A DNA stretch of 64,000 nucleotides from Lachnotalea sp. AF33-28 (GCF_003477885.1 NZ_QUEE01000005.1:1-64000); one strand, 5' to 3'. Counted from the stretch's first letter, positions 33,031 through 42,617 are shown. Notes: a model not told the origin generated them from the letters alone. Program-made: numbers and translations.

Positions 33031-34156
33031 TATCAGAAGAAGCTCCTTGAAGCGGGCGGTGGTCAATACCCTGATCAGCGGACTGATAACCGCGATTATA
33101 GAGATCTTTGTGATTGTGAACTTTAATATGCTCCAGCAGGTGATAAACAGAACCGGATATTACAATTCTTCCCTGGCAGGAGGTAATTACGGGAACCTTT
33201 TCTGGATTACTCTGTTCGTGTTGCTGGGTATGCTCGTCTTCTGCGTCTGCTTTGTCTGTCTGGAGGATAGGACCGTCCGCTATATCTCAGAAATATCGGA
33301 AGCGATGAGCCAGATTTCTGAGGGAGATCTCAACACGGTTGTGGAAGTGCGGGGAGACAATGAGTTTTCAGAGATGGCCGCCACATTAAACAAGCTGGCG
33401 GAGGACATAAAGATGCTGATAGAAAAGGAGCGGGAGTCGGAGAAGACAAAGAACGAGCTGATCACCAGCGTGGCTCACGATCTGCGCACGCCGCTCACCT
33501 CCATGATCGGATATCTGGAACTGCTCAACCGCGATACAAAGATACCGGAAGAGAGAAAAAAGGAATTCATTGCTGTCGCATATAATAAATCCAAACGTCT
33601 GGAAAAACTGATTGACGATCTGTTCGGTTTTACCAAGCTCAATTATGGAAAAATCTCCATGAAGGTGGAGAAGGTGGATCTGGTAAAACTGCTTTCACAG
33701 CTGCTGGATGAATTTTATCCTAATTTTGCGGAAAACGATATTGCATATGAACTGAAGACCACTGTGGATACTCTGGAAATATCGGCGGACGGTAATCTGC
33801 TGGCGAGGCTTTTTGATAATCTGATCGGAAACGCGATTAAATACGGCGCGGACGGAAAGAAGATCGATGTAAGAATCGACAAGAAGGATAATGTCGCGAT
33901 CATATCGGTGATAAACTATGGCAAGGTCATACCTCCGGGGGAACTGCCGCTCATCTTTGAAAAGTTTTACAGGGTGGAACAGTCCCGTGCGGAAAGAACG
34001 GGAGGAACGGGTCTGGGCCTTGCGATCGCGAAAAATATTGTGGAGATGCACGGCGGCAGCATAGAAGCGCGCAGCAGCCTGGAAGGCACTGTATTTGAAG
34101 TGAAGCTGAAAGAAGATTTTGATATCAATAAAGAAAATTTCGAGAGGATAAGCTGA
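33020..34156 (+). CDS. Sensor histidine kinase
   Basis: The 378-residue protein starts at a TTG codon inside the regulator gene. It has two membrane segments (about residues 14-36 and 61-82) around a short extracytoplasmic loop, a HAMP-like linker, a phospho-acceptor His near residue 153 (SVAHDLRTPLTSM), and the ATP-binding N and G2 boxes (LIGNAIKYG, GGTGLGLAIAKNIVEMHGG). The extracellular loop is only about 24 residues, as in intramembrane-sensing VanS/BceS-like kinases. Its stop overlaps the next gene by one base, linking it to the ABC-type export genes. Confidence 0.9.
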   Translation: MKSDIRRSSLKRAVVNTLISGLITAIIEIFVIVNFNMLQQVINRTGYYNSSLAGGNYGNLFWITLFVLLGMLVFCVCFVCLEDRTVRYISEISEAMSQISEGDLNTVVEVRGDNEFSEMAATLNKLAEDIKMLIEKERESEKTKNELITSVAHDLRTPLTSMIGYLELLNRDTKIPEERKKEFIAVAYNKSKRLEKLIDDLFGFTKLNYGKISMKVEKVDLVKLLSQLLDEFYPNFAENDIAYELKTTVDTLEISADGNLLARLFDNLIGNAIKYGADGKKIDVRIDKKDNVAIISVINYGKVIPPGELPLIFEKFYRVEQSRAERTGGTGLGLAIAKNIVEMHGGSIEARSSLEGTVFEVKLKEDFDINKENFERIS

Positions 34157-36441
34157 TGAGGAAACCTGGCATACGGGTATTGGCAGCAATCTGCACAGCG
34201 CTGATCATTGCATGCAGCATGATGGCGGGGGACAGTGTCCATGCATATAAGGATACGGCGTCTCCTCTGAATATAACTGTAACTTTTGGAATTACAGATA
34301 GTGCTAAATATGGCAGATATCTGCCGTTGCATATCCTCGTTAAAAACTTCGGGGATGATGTCAGCGGCATGCTCCAGATATTCGCGCCGGAAGAGGATGA
34401 GGAAAATTATCTCTATGAAACAGAGCTTGTGCTGGCGGCGGGAGACTCCGAAGAGAAGGTATTCTATATCCCCTTAAGCTATGGCATGGAAGCTCTGTTT
34501 CTGCGTATTTTAAACGACGGCAAAGATGTGCTGTATAAAGATACAATCCTTCTGAATGCGCCGAAGGACAGTACAGATATAAATTTGGGTGTCTTGTCGG
34601 CCAATCACGATACCGCTTCGTATTTTAATGGCGTATCGCTGAATGACTACATGGATACTTATCTGCGCGTCACCGGACTGACAGGGGAACTCATGCCGGA
34701 GGAAGTCCTGGAGCTGGATATGCTGGATATCATTATTGCGGATGACAGTTATGAAGGCCTGACGGAAGTTCAGAAGGAAACGGTAGTATCCTGGGTTTTC
34801 TCCGGGGGGGTTTTGATCTTTGAGAAGCAGTCTGGCAGCTATGAGAAGGACGGCGGTATAGAGTCATCCGAGGCGGCAGGTGAGGGCCTGATCATTCACA
34901 CGGGCTTTTCCATGTCAGATCTGATGAATTACTGTGAAGACATGGGGAGCCGATCTGAGGCGGGCAACTTTTTTAACAGAGCATTGACGGAAAACAGGCT
35001 GATGAATTTGGAGAGCGAGATTTATAGCAACAGTATGCCGGACTATTGGTCGGTATACAGCATGGTCAACTCTGTTCCTCCGGGGAAGATCCCCAGCGTC
35101 GCGAAATATGTGCTGGTGCTGCTGGCGTATATATTGTTGATCGGTCCGGGTCTTTACCTGTTTCTTAAAAAGCGCCATAAGCCGGATGTGCAGAGGGCGC
35201 TGATCGCCGCCTTTGCGGTTCTGTTCTGCGGAATTATATTTGCGATCAGCTCAGATACCAGATTTCAGAACTCTTTTGTCAATTACGGCACGATCGTGGA
35301 GGAGAACCGGGACCGGGTATGCGAGACCAGCTATTTCAGCCTAAGATCTCCGGACAACAGGAACTATAAAGTGAAGCTGAAGGAAGGGTATTCGCTGATC
35401 GCCATCGCCGGAAGCAACCGGGAATCTTTTTCTTACGGAATGGAGAGGGTCATTCCCAGGGAGGACTATGATTACAACGTGGGGATCAGATATGCGGGGG
35501 AAGGCGACGAGATCAGGATCCGCGACATGGTCGCTTTTTCTCCCAATACATTCAAAGCCGCCAGGTCCTATGCGATTGAAGGAGAGGCAACGGTGAGCGG
35601 TGAGCTGTCTGTCTTTAAAGACCAGGTGGGCGGCCGTCTGATAAACAATACAGAGGAGCCTCTTAGAAATGTTACAGTGGTGCTGTACGGGCAGATCATT
35701 GAAATTGGGAGCATGGAACCAAAGGAAGAGGTGGATCTCTCCAATTATGTGATTAGGGATTGCGCATCGGAGTATCCTTATAATACTTCCAGAAAAATCG
35801 CAGGGTTTTATGAAAATCTGAAAAATAAGGTGGGGCAGGCGGAATATACGGAAGTCATCCAGAAGGCTCAGATCGTACAGTATTACCTCGATGAGTTCTT
35901 CTCCCAGAAGACGGACACCGCCCGCGTGATCGCATACAGGGACACAGAAGAGCCGGCACAGTTTCTGGCGGATGACAGCACATCAGGTTATGGCAGGACG
36001 CTGTATGCCACGGAGATACCTGTAAGCTTTGAAAAGGACGGGCTGATCTATCAGCCTTACCTGAAAGAGGATCCGGTGGTGCTGGACGGTTTTTATGACG
36101 GATCCTCCATCGCCATGAGCAGTTCGTCAGCCGTGACACTGGAAATCAGCCTCAATGAGGCGCTGGAGGATCTGGTTGAGCTCTGTTTCCGGGACGGTGT
36201 GACAGATAAGGACTATTCCTATGACTACAGGACGGAATTTGTCGGAAGCTGCTATTTCTACAACTTTGAGACCGGCAGATATGATAAAATGGATCTGCAG
36301 AAAGCCTATCAAAGGGCAGAATTAGCGCCATATATCAACGATAGCAATAGTCTGCAGGTGCGTTATGTGCAGGAAAAGAGCGGAGACAGCCGTTCATCGG
36401 TAGCGCTGCCTATCATTTCTCTGGTGAGGAGGGCCGGCTGA
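34156..36441 (+). CDS. Exported membrane protein of unknown function, ABC-associated
   Basis: The 761-residue product has a signal peptide (about residues 1-30, ending VHAYKD), a long extracytoplasmic region, two adjacent membrane segments (about residues 317-336 and 348-366) and a second large region after them. Such a layout, translationally coupled to an ATPase and a permease, resembles the GldG-type partner proteins of GldA/GldF-like ABC exporters, but I do not recognise a specific family. It is probably the extracellular partner of the transporter that follows. Overlaps the kinase stop by one base. Confidence 0.7.
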   Translation: MRKPGIRVLAAICTALIIACSMMAGDSVHAYKDTASPLNITVTFGITDSAKYGRYLPLHILVKNFGDDVSGMLQIFAPEEDEENYLYETELVLAAGDSEEKVFYIPLSYGMEALFLRILNDGKDVLYKDTILLNAPKDSTDINLGVLSANHDTASYFNGVSLNDYMDTYLRVTGLTGELMPEEVLELDMLDIIIADDSYEGLTEVQKETVVSWVFSGGVLIFEKQSGSYEKDGGIESSEAAGEGLIIHTGFSMSDLMNYCEDMGSRSEAGNFFNRALTENRLMNLESEIYSNSMPDYWSVYSMVNSVPPGKIPSVAKYVLVLLAYILLIGPGLYLFLKKRHKPDVQRALIAAFAVLFCGIIFAISSDTRFQNSFVNYGTIVEENRDRVCETSYFSLRSPDNRNYKVKLKEGYSLIAIAGSNRESFSYGMERVIPREDYDYNVGIRYAGEGDEIRIRDMVAFSPNTFKAARSYAIEGEATVSGELSVFKDQVGGRLINNTEEPLRNVTVVLYGQIIEIGSMEPKEEVDLSNYVIRDCASEYPYNTSRKIAGFYENLKNKVGQAEYTEVIQKAQIVQYYLDEFFSQKTDTARVIAYRDTEEPAQFLADDSTSGYGRTLYATEIPVSFEKDGLIYQPYLKEDPVVLDGFYDGSSIAMSSSSAVTLEISLNEALEDLVELCFRDGVTDKDYSYDYRTEFVGSCYFYNFETGRYDKMDLQKAYQRAELAPYINDSNSLQVRYVQEKSGDSRSSVALPIISLVRRAG

Positions 36442-37391
36442 TGTTTGAAGTAAAAAATCTGTGCAAAAATTATGGCAAGTTCCGCGCGCTCAATCACCTG
36501 GACATGATCGTGGAGGAAGGAGAGCTGTTCGGTTTTGTGGGACCCAATGGGGCGGGCAAGACTACCACACTGAAAATCCTGGCCGGCCTGTTAAAGGCGG
36601 ATGAGGGGCAGGTGGTGATCGACGGTGTAAACGCACTGAAACAGCCCAACAGGCTGAAAGAGGCCATCGGATATATGCCGGATTTCTTCGGAGTATATGA
36701 TAACTTGAGAGTCTCAGAATATATGGAGTTTTATGCGGCAGCGTATGGAATCTACGGCCTGCAGGCCAGGACCCAGTACAGAGAGCTGCTGGATATGGTG
36801 GATCTCGCCGATAAGGAGGATTTCTATGTGGATGGGCTTTCAAGAGGCATGAAACAGAGGCTGTGCCTAGCCAGGGCGCTGATCCACAACCCGAAGATTC
36901 TGATCCTTGATGAACCCGCGTCCGGGCTGGATCCGAGAACAAGATATCAGTTCAGGGAGATCCTTAAGGATCTGAATACCATGGGAAAGACCATACTGAT
37001 CAGTTCCCATATCCTGTCGGAGCTCTCGGAGATGTGTACGGATATCGGAATCATTGACGGGGGACGGATGGTGTTAAGAGGCAGCATGGTGGAGATACTG
37101 ACCATGGTCAACAGCGCCAATCCTCTGGAAATTGTAGTATGCGACAAGCTGGATGAGGCATTGAAGCTGCTGCGCAGACATAAGCTGGTCAGGACCATAT
37201 CCGTGGACAGTCCGAAGATCGTGGTTACTTTCGGCGGCAATCAGAAGGATGAGGCGTTTTTGCTGAAGATGCTGGTGGAGGCCGGAGTGATGGTCAATTC
37301 CTTTGTCCGCAAGCAGGGCAGCCTGGAAACGCTGTTTATGCAGATCACGGAAAATAAGGACGAAAGGCTGGTGAGCAGCAATGAAGCTTAA
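36441..37391 (+). CDS. ABC transporter ATP-binding protein
   Basis: The 316-residue protein has Walker A GPNGAGKTTTLK, Q-loop YMPDFFGVYDNL, signature LSRGMKQRLCLARAL, Walker B ILILDEPASGLDP and the H-loop ISSHILSELSEM. The C-terminal extension of about 90 residues is typical of CcmA-type exporters. Its start overlaps the stop of the upstream membrane protein by one base and its stop overlaps the permease start. Part of a unit with a two-component system upstream. Confidence 0.94.
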   Translation: MFEVKNLCKNYGKFRALNHLDMIVEEGELFGFVGPNGAGKTTTLKILAGLLKADEGQVVIDGVNALKQPNRLKEAIGYMPDFFGVYDNLRVSEYMEFYAAAYGIYGLQARTQYRELLDMVDLADKEDFYVDGLSRGMKQRLCLARALIHNPKILILDEPASGLDPRTRYQFREILKDLNTMGKTILISSHILSELSEMCTDIGIIDGGRMVLRGSMVEILTMVNSANPLEIVVCDKLDEALKLLRRHKLVRTISVDSPKIVVTFGGNQKDEAFLLKMLVEAGVMVNSFVRKQGSLETLFMQITENKDERLVSSNEA

Positions 37392-38262
37392 TCCGGTATA
37401 TCTGAAAGAATCCAAGACCAGCAGCCGTACGGTGAAAACGGCCGTCATCATATTACTGTTTAACGGTGTGCTGGCCGCGGTGGCCTTTCTGAATCTGTAT
37501 TCTATGGTAGAGTCTTTAAGGTATACGGGAGAGGTGCAGTTTTCCTCCATGCTGGAGCTGTACATGCTGATTGCGGAATTCGAATTTGCGATGCTGCTTT
37601 TGGTCATGCCGGCGCTGACCAGCGGCAGTATATCCGGCGAAAGGGAGAGGCAGACGCTGGATCTGCTTTTAAGCACCAAGATGAGGCCAAGGCAGATCAT
37701 CATAGGAAAGCTTTTGTCCGCTCTGGAGGTGGCAAGCATACTGATCCTGTCCACATTCCCGATCCTGTCGCTGGTATTTATCTATGGCGGCCTGAAGATG
37801 CTGGACCTGTTTTTTCTGTATCTATATTTTCTGGTGACAGCCTTTTTTGTGGGAAGCATCGGCATCATGTTTTCTTCGGTATTTAAAAAGACTATGATTT
37901 CGACCGTGGTATCCTACCTGACAGAGGTGGTTCTGCTAGGCGGTTCTTATCTGATCGTATATTTTGCAAAACAAGTTTCAGACATCCACTACAGCACGGA
38001 TATCGTGGCGGAACAGACCGGCGCGGGAGGCGCGGTCTATCTGCTGATCACCAATCCGGGCGTCAATTTCTATAGCTTTATAAATCAGCAGGCCGGCAAC
38101 CGGAGGGCGCTGAAGGAACTGCTGGGCGGCTTCTTTAATTATTCAGAGAATTTCTTTTTTAATAACTGGGTAACGATCGGCATTGTTCTGCAGATTGCCG
38201 TGGCGGTGGTGTGCATATATATTGCGGTCAAAGCCATTGATCCTGGCAGAAAGAGATTTTAA
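37381..38262 (+). CDS. ABC-2 family transporter permease
   Basis: The 293-residue protein has about six membrane segments (roughly residues 16-36, 60-82, 110-130, 140-165, 172-195 and 262-283), as in ABC-2 type exporters. SGSISGERERQTLDLLLSTKM near residue 81 is the conserved cytoplasmic coupling helix region. It overlaps the ATPase gene by 11 bp and is followed by a strong terminator. The substrate is not known; efflux of a peptide or a membrane-active compound is possible given the associated two-component system. Confidence 0.88.
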   Translation: MKLNPVYLKESKTSSRTVKTAVIILLFNGVLAAVAFLNLYSMVESLRYTGEVQFSSMLELYMLIAEFEFAMLLLVMPALTSGSISGERERQTLDLLLSTKMRPRQIIIGKLLSALEVASILILSTFPILSLVFIYGGLKMLDLFFLYLYFLVTAFFVGSIGIMFSSVFKKTMISTVVSYLTEVVLLGGSYLIVYFAKQVSDIHYSTDIVAEQTGAGGAVYLLITNPGVNFYSFINQQAGNRRALKELLGGFFNYSENFFFNNWVTIGIVLQIAVAVVCIYIAVKAIDPGRKRF

Positions 38263-38271
38263 TTCAACAAA

Positions 38272-38314
38272 AAATCCTCAGAGTGGGAAAATTCACATCT
38301 CTGAGGATTTTTTC
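38272..38314 (+). terminator. Terminator after the ABC exporter operon
   Basis: AAAATCCTCAGAG and CTCTGAGGATTTT form a 13-bp stem with a 15-base loop, followed by TTTC. It lies between two convergent genes. Confidence 0.8.
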
Positions 38315-38380
38315 AATAGGGAAGATACTTTTTAACACCGTTATAATCTAAGCGCAGGGAGTATATGCCCTGCCTGAATA

Positions 38381-38731
38381 CTATAGCAGCATATGGTAAT
38401 GCATGCAGAGTACATCTATGATCAGGCAGAATATCACAGCCAGCACGGATATAACCAGATAAAACGGACGGATCGGCACATGTGCTGTAAAACATCCGAT
38501 CAGCTTGACCAGGGACAGGATGAGCATCAGCACGGACACAAAAAAGGACAGCCACAATCCAATACCGTTGTAAAATACCGCTTCATACCGGTATCCCAAT
38601 TCGTCCCTTAAAAGCCCGCTCTGATAGAGCTGGCAGGAAGATATCAGAACCAGCGCCAGAAAAAGCACTGCAAACAGCAGAGGAATCCATATATTTTTAC
38701 AGTTCAGCTTTCTGTTCTCTTGATGTTCCAT
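38381..38731 (-). CDS. Small membrane protein of unknown function
   Basis: The 116-residue protein has a polar N-terminus (MEHQENRKLNCKNI) and three or four hydrophobic segments (about residues 16-36, 55-78 and 86-108). The start at 38731 follows GGAGGAG; a longer frame to 38755 lacks a ribosome-binding site. A palindromic operator-like sequence overlaps its promoter region. I do not recognise the family. Confidence 0.6.
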   Translation of the reverse strand: MEHQENRKLNCKNIWIPLLFAVLFLALVLISSCQLYQSGLLRDELGYRYEAVFYNGIGLWLSFFVSVLMLILSLVKLIGCFTAHVPIRPFYLVISVLAVIFCLIIDVLCMHYHMLL

Positions 38732-38778
38732 GATCTCCTCCAATCCCCAGAACATAAATACAGTTAAAAAACGCCTTT

Positions 38779-38806
38779 ATTATACCATGTCAGCAAGCTG
38801 ACATGG
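38779..38806 (-). promoter_or_regulatory. TATAAT box and perfect 10-bp inverted repeat (operator-like)
   Basis: The sequence CCATGTCAGC-AA-GCTGACATGG (38785-38806) is a perfect inverted repeat lying immediately upstream of a TATAAT (-10, 38779-38784, minus strand) before the small membrane protein gene. Its location between the -10 and the expected -35, which is poor (GCCATG), fits a regulator-controlled promoter. The protein that binds it is not known. Confidence 0.45.
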
Positions 38807-38947
38807 CCCCTCCGGGGGGATGCGCATGATTTTCAATGGAAATTGTCCGCTGCGTGGACGGAAATCAGCGCGGTATAATGTTTGCCGACATTATATCATA
38901 AGAGGAGCGCCGATTCAATCACTTTAGCATATTATCACTTTAAACGA

Positions 38948-40231
38948 TCAGTCACACTGAGTCATGATGCGTATGATTTCTTTGTCCGTGCCGAACATGC
39001 CCTGTGCTCCGAGGCGGTAGATATTTTTGATGGTATTTTCAACGCCTTTGGATACAATTCCGTCCTCTCCGTAGAACTGCTGTCCGTTTATGTACATGTC
39101 ATATCCAAGGATGCCCGCGTCCACGGAGGAGGCGATTTTCCCCGCACAGGAAGGCTTGGCTCCGTCACAGATGATGCCGGACACGATGGCTATGCTGTTT
39201 ACCAGTGTGTGAGCAATCTCCTTCAGACGGCCGCCCTGGAGATAGGCAATGCCGCATCCGGCCGCGCATCCGGCGCTCACCGCGCCGCAGAATGCGGAAA
39301 GCGGACCTATGCCGTGTTTCAGATGAATGGAGATGAGGTTGGAAATCAGCAGGGCACGGTAAAGCTGATCTCTGGATGATCCGAGTTCTTCTGCATATAC
39401 GATGACAGGCACGGATACGGTGATTCCCTGATTGCCGCTGCCTGAATTGATGACAACGGGCAGCTCGCAGCCGCTCATGCGGGCGTCTGAACCCGCGGCC
39501 GCCATCGCCCTCGCCCGGGTGCGCACATCCGGGCCATAGGATTTCAGCAGCACATTTCCTACGTTAGCGCCCCAATTGCCTGCGAGTCCTTCCTTGGCAA
39601 TCGCGTAATTGTAGCTGATCTGCCGGTCCAGCAGTTCGGTTACCTCCTCCAGATTTGCGGAGTCCGCAAATTCCACAATGGCCTCGACAGAGAGGCAGCT
39701 GCGGTCGGCCTCGTCCAAAGCGCATGCTTCCTCTTTATACTGTGCCTGATACAGGCAGCTTCCGTCTTTTTCCAACAGCACAATATTGGAATGATGGCGG
39801 GCAATCCGCACTTTAGCGGTGCTGAAACCGGCCGAGACGGTGATCAGGATATCCAGCTTATCGCCGTCTTCCAGGGGCTTAACGGCAAATGCTGTCTGTT
39901 CCAGATAGGTGCGGATCTCCTGTTTTTTATCATCCGGCACCTCGGCGATTACCTCAAGGACTTTATCTGCATTTCCGGCGACGATACCAGCGGCAGCGGC
40001 AGCGGGTATTCCCTTCAGACCGCCGGTGTTGGGGACGATCACACTTTTCACGTTTTTAATAATGTTGCCGCTGGCCTCAATTACGACCTGCTCCGGAAGG
40101 GCGCCCAGGAGATCGCGGGCCTTTGCGGCGCAGTATGCGATGGCGATGGGTTCCGTGCATCCGAAGGCAGGCACGAGCTCCTCTTTTAATATTTCAATGA
40201 AGGTGTTGTAGACGGAAGGTGATAAAGACAT
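38948..40231 (-). CDS. UPF0597 / L-cysteine desulfidase family protein
   Basis: The 427-residue product belongs to the CdsB/YhaM (CyuA) family, iron-sulfur enzymes that break cysteine into sulfide, ammonia and pyruvate. Visible signatures are VPAFGCTEPIAIAYCAA near the N-terminus, NTGGLKGIPAAAAAGIVAG, VINSGSGNQGITVSVPVIVYA and ICDGAKPSCAGKIASSVDAG, which hold the Cys residues likely to bind a 4Fe-4S cluster. The start at 40231 follows AAAGGAG. A divergent LysR gene starts 160 bp away and is a likely regulator. Confidence 0.87.
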   Translation of the reverse strand: MSLSPSVYNTFIEILKEELVPAFGCTEPIAIAYCAAKARDLLGALPEQVVIEASGNIIKNVKSVIVPNTGGLKGIPAAAAAGIVAGNADKVLEVIAEVPDDKKQEIRTYLEQTAFAVKPLEDGDKLDILITVSAGFSTAKVRIARHHSNIVLLEKDGSCLYQAQYKEEACALDEADRSCLSVEAIVEFADSANLEEVTELLDRQISYNYAIAKEGLAGNWGANVGNVLLKSYGPDVRTRARAMAAAGSDARMSGCELPVVINSGSGNQGITVSVPVIVYAEELGSSRDQLYRALLISNLISIHLKHGIGPLSAFCGAVSAGCAAGCGIAYLQGGRLKEIAHTLVNSIAIVSGIICDGAKPSCAGKIASSVDAGILGYDMYINGQQFYGEDGIVSKGVENTIKNIYRLGAQGMFGTDKEIIRIMTQCD

Positions 40232-40390
40232 TGGGGTATTCTCCTTTAGTGAGTTTGTTTTGCTGTAACAGCTTTTATTTAGTATAGCGTACCTATTGAT
40301 ATTTGAAAAATTAAAATGTAGAATATTAGTTATCATAAAAAATGATATGAATGCTGTGAAAACAGAAATTACGGTTAAGGGGATGGGGAG

Positions 40391-41290
40391 ATGGAGATTC
40401 GGAATATCAGGACATTTATTAAAGTGGCGGAGCTGGAGAATTTTACGAAGGCGGCTTTGGAGCTGGGATATGCACAGTCAACAGTTACAATGCAGATCAA
40501 ACAGCTGGAGGAGGAACTGCAGACAGAACTATTCACCAGAAACGGCAAGCTGATCGCTTTATCGGCGGCTGGGCAGGAATTTCTGCAGTATGCCTACCAG
40601 ATTGTGAAGTATGACGCCATGGCGCTGGAACATTTCCGCGCGGATGCACAACCCGAGGGAATGCTCTGCATAGGGGTGATGGAAACGGTATGCGCCTCCG
40701 GCTATGCGGACCTGTTTTACCATTTTTTGAAAAAGTATCCTGGGGTATCGCTAAAGCTGGAGGTGTCTACCACATTTGAGGCCATGGAAAATCTGGACAG
40801 GGGCAAATTTGACCTGATCTTTTTGCTGGATAACAGGATCAGCAGGCCGAACTGGGTAACCGCGGCTGAGTTCCCTGCGGACATTTCTTTTTTCTGCGCC
40901 CCAGAGCATCCGCTTGCCGGCAAACGGGATGTGCCTCTGGACCGCCTTTTACAGGAGCATTTTATTCTCACTGAGAAGGGATGCAATTACCGGTATGTTT
41001 TTGAAAATGATCTGGCCGCGGCCGGAAAAAGCTTAAGCTGTGACATGGAGATCGGGCATACCGAGTTTATTATTGGCGCGGTATCGGAAGGGCGGGGCAT
41101 TGGGCTGCTTCCCTATTTTACACTGAAAAAAGAGCTGGATTCGGGAAGGATCTCCCTCATACAGGTCAGCGGCTACCGTATACAGCTGTGGGTCCAGGTC
41201 ATCTATAACCGAAACCGGTGGATTTCACCGGCCGTGAAGGCATTTCTGCGGGAACTGGAGCTGTTTGGGCGGGAACTGTCGGCCAGATAG
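40391..41290 (+). CDS. LysR-family transcriptional regulator
   Basis: The 299-residue protein has the N-terminal winged helix-turn-helix of LysR proteins (MEIRNIRTFIKVAELENFTK, AALELGYAQSTVTMQIKQLE; about residues 1-60) and a periplasmic-binding-like effector domain. It is transcribed divergently from the cysteine-desulfidase-like gene, the usual LysR arrangement, and may control it in response to cysteine or a related compound. GGGGAG lies just upstream of the ATG. Confidence 0.92.
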   Translation: MEIRNIRTFIKVAELENFTKAALELGYAQSTVTMQIKQLEEELQTELFTRNGKLIALSAAGQEFLQYAYQIVKYDAMALEHFRADAQPEGMLCIGVMETVCASGYADLFYHFLKKYPGVSLKLEVSTTFEAMENLDRGKFDLIFLLDNRISRPNWVTAAEFPADISFFCAPEHPLAGKRDVPLDRLLQEHFILTEKGCNYRYVFENDLAAAGKSLSCDMEIGHTEFIIGAVSEGRGIGLLPYFTLKKELDSGRISLIQVSGYRIQLWVQVIYNRNRWISPAVKAFLRELELFGRELSAR

Positions 41291-41303
41291 CTAGTAGATA
41301 GGC

Positions 41304-41849
41304 TCACCTCTGTGCGCTCCGTCCGGCAAGCGCAATTTTGACCGTCGGAAGTATGAGCAGAGCGGCAGCGCCGCCCAGAAGCGCCGTTATAAACTGCGAT
41401 ATGGAGAACATGCCGGTAATTACCGAAGCCTGCGGCTGTGGTAACCGTAAAAGCAGCGGCACCGCTATCAGTACAATTCCGGCATAAAGCACTGCAAACT
41501 TAGCGAAGGCGGCACCGATTAAAGCTACGATGTTTGCGGCGTATTTGTGTCCCCATTTCCAGTTTCCTAAGTGATGCCAAACCAGTACAAGGGTGATATT
41601 TCCTGCCATGATAAAGGGGATCAGGCTCCAAAGCGGGCCTATTCCGATAAGCTTTGCCATAACAGGCGAGATGACGGCGACGGTTATCCCGGAGAGAATG
41701 CCGCAGGCCATGACTGAAATAATGAGCAGCATATTTACAACAGACCCTGTGATAACTGTATTTCCTGTAGCTTGGGTGGTTGCCTGCAATACAACAAGCA
41801 TTGCGGTTAGAACTGCGGTGCGGGTGATCCATAGTGTTCGTTTGTTCAT
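41304..41849 (-). CDS. ECF transporter S component-like membrane protein
   Basis: The 181-residue protein has about six membrane segments and an N-terminal WITRTAVLTAMLVVLQ stretch typical of the substrate-binding (S) component of energy-coupling-factor vitamin transporters. The shared energising module is not in the window. The start at 41849 follows CGGAGA. A Crp/Fnr-family gene is divergent from it. The substrate cannot be told from sequence. Confidence 0.75.
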   Translation of the reverse strand: MNKRTLWITRTAVLTAMLVVLQATTQATGNTVITGSVVNMLLIISVMACGILSGITVAVISPVMAKLIGIGPLWSLIPFIMAGNITLVLVWHHLGNWKWGHKYAANIVALIGAAFAKFAVLYAGIVLIAVPLLLRLPQPQASVITGMFSISQFITALLGGAAALLILPTVKIALAGRSAQR

Positions 41850-41945
41850 AATCTGCTGTCTCCGTTCCATTGATTTATAGCCTTTATTATAGTACAATTT
41901 GGCTGAATCTCCTGTTGCGGGTGCAACCGAATGTGAGGACTGCTT

Positions 41946-42605
41946 ATGAATGAATTTATTGAGGATTTAAAGAATACAAATCTGTTTTCGGATATGGAAC
42001 CGCAGGATATTGACGGATTGTTCCGCTGTCTTTGTACAGAGCGCGCCGATTATGCCAGGGGTGAATACATCGTTGAAGAAGGCAGCAGAGTCCGGAGCTT
42101 CAGCATTATACTGTCAGGACATTGCCGTGCCATTAAGTGGGATCCGTCAGGCAGATTAATTATTATCAGTCTCCTTAAAAAGGGAAGTGAGATAGGAGTT
42201 ATTCTGGCGGCAAGCCGAGACCGTGAAAGCCCAGTTACCGTAGAGGCTCAGGATGAGGTATCTGTATTGAAAATCCCTTTTGAGCGTGTTTTCACCCAGT
42301 GTGAAAAGGCCTGTCCCGGGCACGCGAAATTTCTGCGCAATTATATCCGCATTGTCGCTGAAAAGGGGCTTTTGCTGCATGAACGGATGGACTGTCTGCT
42401 CCGGCCTACCGTGCGTGAGAAGATATTAAGCTATTTATGGAGAATATCACGTGAACAGAAGAGCAAAATATTCAGCCTGCCAATCAACCGAAATGCGATG
42501 GCGGAATATCTCAATGTGGACCGCAGCGCGCTTTCCAGAGAACTGTCCTATATGAAACGTGACGGAATTATTGACTATTATAAGAATACGTTCAGACTGC
42601 GGTAA
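41946..42605 (+). CDS. Crp/Fnr-family transcriptional regulator
   Basis: The 219-residue protein has an N-terminal cyclic-nucleotide-binding-like beta barrel (ERADYARGEYIVEEGSRVRS, SIILSGHCRAIKWD) and a C-terminal helix-turn-helix (PINRNAMAEYLNVDRSALSR). The N-terminus lacks the clustered cysteines of classical oxygen-sensing Fnr, so the signal is probably not a 4Fe-4S cluster. It is divergent from the ECF S component gene and may regulate it. A terminator follows. Confidence 0.88.
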   Translation: MNEFIEDLKNTNLFSDMEPQDIDGLFRCLCTERADYARGEYIVEEGSRVRSFSIILSGHCRAIKWDPSGRLIIISLLKKGSEIGVILAASRDRESPVTVEAQDEVSVLKIPFERVFTQCEKACPGHAKFLRNYIRIVAEKGLLLHERMDCLLRPTVREKILSYLWRISREQKSKIFSLPINRNAMAEYLNVDRSALSRELSYMKRDGIIDYYKNTFRLR

Positions 42606-42617
42606 TTTCTTTAGACC

